Origin: Rhodamnia argentea
Taxonomy: Eukaryota; Streptophyta; Magnoliopsida; Myrtales; Myrtaceae
Reading direction: 5' to 3'
DNA: 64,000 bases
Assembly: GCF_020921035.1 (NCBI RefSeq)
Contig: NC_063155.1
Span: forward strand, 26,033,294 to 26,097,293
In this document: piece after piece, positions 58,560 through 64,000 of the stretch
Position numbering within the stretch: the stretch's first letter is position 1
Layout of the letters: the number at the start of each line of letters is the position of its first letter
The notes under the pieces: generated by a model
The model's database searches: none
Seen by the model: the letters and a program-made list of their open reading frames with translations, nothing else
Told to the model about the DNA's origin: nothing
Program-made: the position numbers and the translations under genes

Positions 58560-61150
58560 CGGCCATTTCGAAAGCTCGTCGTCGATGGCGAGCGCGAGAT
58601 CGATGGCTCTTTCGAGCGAGTGACGAAGCAGAGAATCAGAAGAAGAAGAAGAAGAGGAAGAAGAAGAGAGAGGGGCGACGTAGAGATGGGACTACGAGGA
58701 AGCAATTATGGCAGTTTTGGACTGAGAGGAAGAAGAAGAAGACGACGACTGGTCGGGGAGAGGAAGCGACTTGGCGAGCGAGTGTGATTGGTCAGACGTG
58801 TTAGAGTACTTCTCTACTGTCGCACCATCATATGGGCACTTTAATGATGACGTGGAGCGGCAACAAGATCCACCGACATAAATTAATTAGTACGCTAAAT
58901 CGACGGTACTCAAGATTCAATGGTCCTCCCGTCGCACGGGTGTAAGGTTGTATCTTTGTAAGATTGTTCTAAATATTTGGAATCAACATGAATGTTCGCA
59001 AGAGCAGCAATCCGCGCAAAAAAAAATTATAACAAGATGAGTCCTCACATCAATCTTATGTTATGCTAAAAGTTTATGCACAATTTTATTAAAAGTAAAT
59101 CCCAAATCCTTTCGGCTAGCAAAAGTAAAATGTATAATTACGATAAAGAAAAAATTGAATTGCAATTGAGAATTGCAATGTAAGTGCATGCAAAATTTTG
59201 ATCGAGTAAGATAACATGAATCGTTTGATTTTTAATCACAACATAAGAACGTGCATTGAGGACCTTCGCGACATTTACGTTGAACAAGTCAAAGATATTA
59301 TTTGCTAACGAGATATGATCTTGGTCTTTTCCTCATCTTCAACACAAGATGAATATTGCTTAAAATGTGTGTGTGCGTGTGTGTGTGTATATATATATAT
59401 AAAAGCACAAGATGTGACATTGATCCTTTGCTCATCTTCCACACAAGATGAATATTTCTTGAAGTATTCTTTCACATTTCTCATCTCAGCATCAATTTAT
59501 TCTTTTGTGTTATCTCTCTGGTTTGATTATCTGTCGAATTACAATACTTACTAAAATCCATGTGGACAATCGTCCTCGTTAATCACACATTAGCTACGTA
59601 GGGAGCAATTTAATTTTGATATTCCAAAATCGAAGTCCAACAATGGAGAGTGATTCGGTTAAAGCCGATTCATTTCAGTAGATTCCTATCCGATATACTT
59701 TCAATCAAAAGATAAGTGTATGATACACCTTAGTCAGATAAAATGCTTGTATGATTGGCGGATACAAACACTTGTTGTGACTAAATACGACTTATAGAAA
59801 AGATACTGTTCCACAAATAAGAGCAGATGAAGAGAAATCCAATGGAATGTTAACGATTATCTTTTCATAAAATGTCTTCTCATCTTCCCATTCTTAAGTC
59901 ATTACTCTCTACTTCATTTATGGAAGCACCATTCATTTCCCATTCAAAGGCATTAAGGCACTAAATTTTCTCTTCCGATCTTATGAACCATCGCATACTG
60001 CTATTCGTTTTGTTTTTATTTTTCCCTTAATCCGTCACATAATATTCCTTCCAAGAGGGCTGGGTGTGAATTTTACCTTTTTTCGAGCTCATTTTACTAA
60101 TAAACCGAGCAATCGATTCTAAAAAAATATATGTCGAAATTAAGAGAAGTTTGAAGAGATCATTCATACTTGGTTGAGCATGTTAAGTTAAAATGGAAAT
60201 CGCTTTTCTACCCGTTTAGAAAATCTCAAGATCTAACAAGAGATTAACTAGAGATACCAAAATTTAACGCAGTGTGTTTACTTAATAACATCTCTAAATA
60301 ATTATTTAATTCAATGGGTATGTGTAAGTTACACAGCGTTTGCCACGTCGTACGATAAATTAATTTGGTATATTAAGCTCTAATATATCTACATTATTCA
60401 TTTTGGGCATGGCCTATAGAATGGACCCCTCGAATGTCGGGTTGACTATTTTCCTCAAATCTGGAGACACGCGTCGCGCGTCGGTGGGGCAACCGTTAAC
60501 GCTTCCCACCGCAACGGCATTCGCACTCGACTGCTCCCAGCTTCACAGCCACCGTTTCGATATTCGAACCAGAACGAGCCACGTGTTAAATGCTTAGGGA
60601 TCGATGTTCAAGAGTCGAAACGCACTGGGCCAATATTTTTGCGTACGGTGGTCCGCGCTGCACCTGATCCCGGAGCATAACTAACTCGCATCCGCTGTCA
60701 GCAGAGCAGAGCTTTTACAGGGGGCACCGAAGAGCCACTTCCATTTGCTTCGTCCCGATGCCCCAGAGAGAGAGAGAGAGAGTGCCAGTGCGAATTCGGA
60801 TATCGAGGTATGATCTTGCTTCCGCCATTGACGAGTTTTCCTTGAGCTTGAGGACAATGTGATTGCGATTTTACGGGTGCCATAGCCATACACTACGTTC
60901 GCTCGCGTTTTGTGCCGTATCGCTATCTGCCGGAGAAGACGAAGACTCGCTTTGATCGTCGGAGTCGATGTTAAATCGTCACCTCCGGCGTCATCTCTCC
61001 CCTGCCCCTCTCGCCCTCTGTGTCGGTTCATGTTTTTGTACCATGCATGCTTGTTGTCCCCTTCAAAAAGCACCGATACTGGACTAGGGTTATACACTGC
61101 AGACGCGCCGATCTGTGCCCGTCTGTAGTCACCGCCTCGGCCGTTCACGT
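58560..61150. other. Spacer upstream of the FUT1 and PHO1-like genes
   Basis: FUT1 upstream region to about 58900, with a GAAGAA-rich leader at 58640-58740. At 59320-59470 there is a local duplication of about 45-bp units around a TG/TA microsatellite (see findings). The rest is AT-rich with no recognised gene. A (GA)n run lies near 60768-60782, possibly in the PHO1-like gene's promoter or leader. Open frames on the minus strand at 60681-61148 are unsupported. Confidence 0.4.
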
Positions 61151-61426
61151 AGCCTATGATGATCAGTGAATTTCTTTTTCGCTCTCATTCATTTGAGTTC
61201 GTCGCACTGCTTGATAAACAATCTTTTTTAAGCTATTGTCGGGTTCCTAGTGGCGATTTATGTCCTGGTGTGGTGAGTCCTTCCGGAATTTACAATTTCT
61301 GTCATGGTAAATGTGTTAGGCAGAATGCTTTTCCCTTGGTCTTAGTTTACTCATCGTTTATTTCCCGGTATTTCAGAGTATATGAACACTTAAAACACAA
61401 CAAGAGCTCATTCCAGAACTGCAGAG

Positions 61427-64000
61427 ATGAAGTTTGGAAAACATTTTAAGCGACAAAAAGTGCCAGAGTGGGTCGAAGCCTATATGGATTACAATGGTCT
61501 GAAAAGGATTTTAAGAGGGATAGTGTTCTTTAAGCAGAGCAAGCAACCAGCGACGCCTTTGAGAACCTTTCAGCGAAGATCCTCATTGTACAGATCCTTC
61601 AGTGGACTAACCGTACCATCTGGCATTCCACCTAGCGAGAGAGATATTGAGGACCAAGTGATCGCTGTTAATTCATCGCAAGGGGAAGGTTCTATGCAAT
61701 GTTACAAGACTGACTTTCTCGAGCAATCTAAGGAAGGAGGGGATATTGAGGCCATGTTCTTCAGGAAGCTTGATGAAGAACTTAACAAGGTAAATACCTT
61801 CTATAAAGATAAGGTAGAGGAACTGATGAATGAAGCTTCTTCATTAGATAGACAGATGGATGCACTGGTCGCCTTGAGAATTAAGGTGGAAAACCCTGAT
61901 GCTAATGGCTCCAGTTTGAAGACATATTCAACTAACACTGCCGCCACAGAGCTGTCACCAAGTGATGATCTAAATGGAGACGGTAGTTCAGGTAAGGGGG
62001 TGGTTTTTATTCAATCATTGCATTCTTGTTATGATAAAATATAAGAGGTTTCGAGTTGATGTGTGTCTTCAATTGTGAGGGCATGTTTACTGAAATTGTT
62101 ATTTAATCTAGTAAATATCACAGTAAGATAAACAATTCCTGCTCAATAGGGTACTTCTCTCACTTAGCAAAGGTAGGGGATGAAGTTTTCGGGATACTTT
62201 GCTCAGAAGAATCTATCCTAGGGTGATGTATGTATACAAAGTAATTTTCTCTTCTAAACATGGAGCACAGTACTTGATGTGATGATATTACCGAAAAGAG
62301 ACAGAAAAGGGAGGATCAACCGTCCACCACATATGACCTGTTCTGTAGGCATGTGCAGACAAGAGGTGAATGGATGCAGACACGACCCCCTTGAAGTACT
62401 TGAGCACGTGAAGATTCACAATCCACTTGAATCTCCTATTTCCACATTGAAAGGAGTTTTCAGATATTCCGAAGATGTTGAACTGAGATTCAAAAAAGAG
62501 GAGCTGAGGAAAGTGGAAGAAAGACTGAGGCTTGTTTTTATCGAATTCTATCAGAAACTCCGCCTTTTAAAGCTTTTTAGGTGAAATGTGTTGTAACTTC
62601 TCTGTTTCTGGGGTATTTCTTTTCCCTATATTGAATAGTTATTGCTTTCCTATGATGCGAACAGCTTTATGAACCTCTCAGCCTTTTCAAAGATCTTGAA
62701 GAAATATGAAAAGGTAATACATCAGCACCACGCTGCTAGGTTTGTTTGTTGCACCTTTCAGCTTTCTTATTAGTTACGTAATCATGTGATAATATATATG
62801 CCTGTCATTTGATAGAAAGTATGGTTTAGTGATAATTTTGGGATTCTCTTGTTGTTGCCCATATCATAGATCACATCACGAAGAGCAGCCAGGTCATACA
62901 TGGAAATAGTGGACAACTCTTACCTAGGCAGCTCTGATGAGGTTTGTTCTCTAACCAACAAGCTGGCATGTGGTCTTTGGGATATCATCCTATGTAACCC
63001 TTCAAGATAGCCCATGTAAAATTCAGCTCCAAATATATATGGAGCTAATAAGTCCATCATATCCTCAGTACAGATGAGAATTTATGCTCAGAATTGTTGA
63101 TGGACGTATGAATTCTCTATTTTCTTTGGTCTTATGCTTTGTCGTGTTATACTTCATCTTCTTGATAGGAACAACCATTATTAGGGGGTTAGAGTAATAT
63201 CAACCATGATCCTATCCCAATTCCTAATCCTTCGTACTAATAATGAGGAGGAGTAAATACATTAGTGAATTTTGTCAAAAAGTCAGATTTAGAATTACAA
63301 AAGCTTTGCCCAGTCAGATTTAGAAATACAAAAGCTTTGCCAAGTTTTATTAAACTCATATTACTCTTAACTTGTGAGAAAAGCATTACTCTCACACTAA
63401 AAGACTAATTATACATAGGTCTCTAGTCTCTTGGAGAGGGTGGAAGTAACTTTTGTCGAGCATTTTTCCGATTCAAATCGCAGAGAAGGAATGAAGTCAT
63501 TGAGACCAAAGCTTAAAAAAGAGAGGCATAAAGTAACATTTTTCTCAGGTAAAGGATATTTGTCTCACTAATGCAGTTATATCAGGATACATTCACAATT
63601 TCGGGTCTTCATTGCTTGTTACTGCATGAAAAACCGCAAACTGCAATGTGATTCTTCTGGTTTCCAGGTTTCTTTTCTGGTTGCTCAGCTGCTCTTGTGG
63701 TTGCTGTTGTTCTGAGAATAGAAACCAAAAAGCTGATGGATAGGGAGGAAGGTGCAAGATACCTAGAAAACATTTTCCCTATATACAGGTAGGAAAAACT
63801 TTGTTGAAATATAGATTACTTTTCCAAGGAACATCTGAAAAATTCATCTCCTATACCCATCTAATTGGATGCATGAATCCCATCGATGAAAATATTTTTC
63901 CCCCGTCTTGCAGTTTCTTTGGATTTATCATTCTGCATATGCTAACATATGCGGCAAATGTATTCTTCTGGAGACGATATCGGATTAACTACCCATTTAT
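61427..64000 (+). CDS. PHO1-like SPX-EXS phosphate exporter, 5' part
   Basis: Truncated by the window edge. Exons so far: 61427-61991, 62349-62580, 62665-62713, 62870-62941, 63419-63548, 63668-63788, and 63914 onward. All junctions are GT-AG and phases match. The start [21 protein letters not shown] opens the SPX domain, which senses inositol pyrophosphates. Later SPX pieces are present: [47 protein letters not shown] and NSYLGSSDE. The first membrane spans begin at [16 protein letters not shown], and [21 protein letters not shown] leads toward the EXS domain. Family proteins export phosphate from cells; the exact PHO1;H subtype is unassigned. Block position suggests the Arabidopsis EXS/PHO1 gene next to NAP. 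Confidence 0.93.

Noticed and set aside
60681-61148. 155-residue minus-strand open frame near the PHO1-like gene
   Set aside because: Low-complexity Ser/Arg-rich, antisense to a likely promoter and leader.
1-64000. CRISPR arrays, operons, prophage or other bacterial systems
   Set aside because: Intron-bearing plant genes throughout; no regularly spaced repeat array seen.

Overview
This is nuclear DNA from a flowering plant. Genes are split by short GT-AG introns, spacers are AT-rich and full of small DNA-transposon relics, and every recognisable protein belongs to a land-plant family: alpha-expansin, NAC, CYP704B, GT37 fucosyltransferase, PHO1, FAR1-related. Gene content and order match a eudicot (rosid-like) block. 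I recall the Arabidopsis chromosome 1 neighbourhood around EXPA1, a UbiE-like methyltransferase, an endosulfine, CYP704B1, NAP and an EXS/PHO1 gene, with the SET-domain gene SDG35 beside EXPA10 in its paralogous block. The genus cannot be fixed from sequence alone.

Layout. 1-2.3 kb: repeat-rich spacer. 2.4-4.1 kb (minus): alpha-expansin with a visible TATA box and a 5'-UTR intron. 4.2-15.7 kb: gene-poor stretch made of MITE-like elements; two long-TIR elements (6.37-6.93 and 13.36-14.02 kb) keep near-identical 9-bp target duplications. 15.8-19.6 kb (minus): RING-H2 protein whose N-terminus I could not resolve. 21.9-25.4 kb (minus): six-exon organellar METTL7/UbiE-like methyltransferase; its first intron carries a 550-bp hAT-type MITE with a perfect 8-bp target duplication. 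25.5-25.9 kb: CT-rich shared upstream region. 25.9-26.7 kb (plus): decayed chloroplast ribulose-phosphate 3-epimerase. 28.1-31.0 kb (plus): FAR1-related, MULE-transposase-derived gene that lacks the usual N-terminal DNA-binding domain and has a triplicated exon pair near its 3' end. 32.8-35.4 kb (minus): endosulfine/ARPP-19 phosphoprotein. 37.2-39.8 kb (minus): CYP704B with a probable GC-AG intron. 40.7-41.7 kb (minus): NAP-like NAC factor. 42-45.7 kb: repeats. 45.7-47.5 kb (minus): TPR-SET protein. 49.0-50.3 kb (plus): UCP3-like mitochondrial carrier. 53.1-54.6 kb (minus): plastid-targeted five-bladed propeller protein. 55.9-58.5 kb (minus): FUT1-like xyloglucan fucosyltransferase. 61.4 kb to the end (plus): 5' part of a PHO1-like SPX-EXS transporter.

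The genes do not form one pathway; this is an ordinary conserved syntenic block. Expansin and FUT1 both act on the cell wall and its xyloglucan, and CYP704B enzymes make pollen-wall monomers. The least ordinary part is 25.9-32.6 kb, where an epimerase relic, a domesticated-transposase gene with duplicated exons, and inverted and direct repeats lie together.
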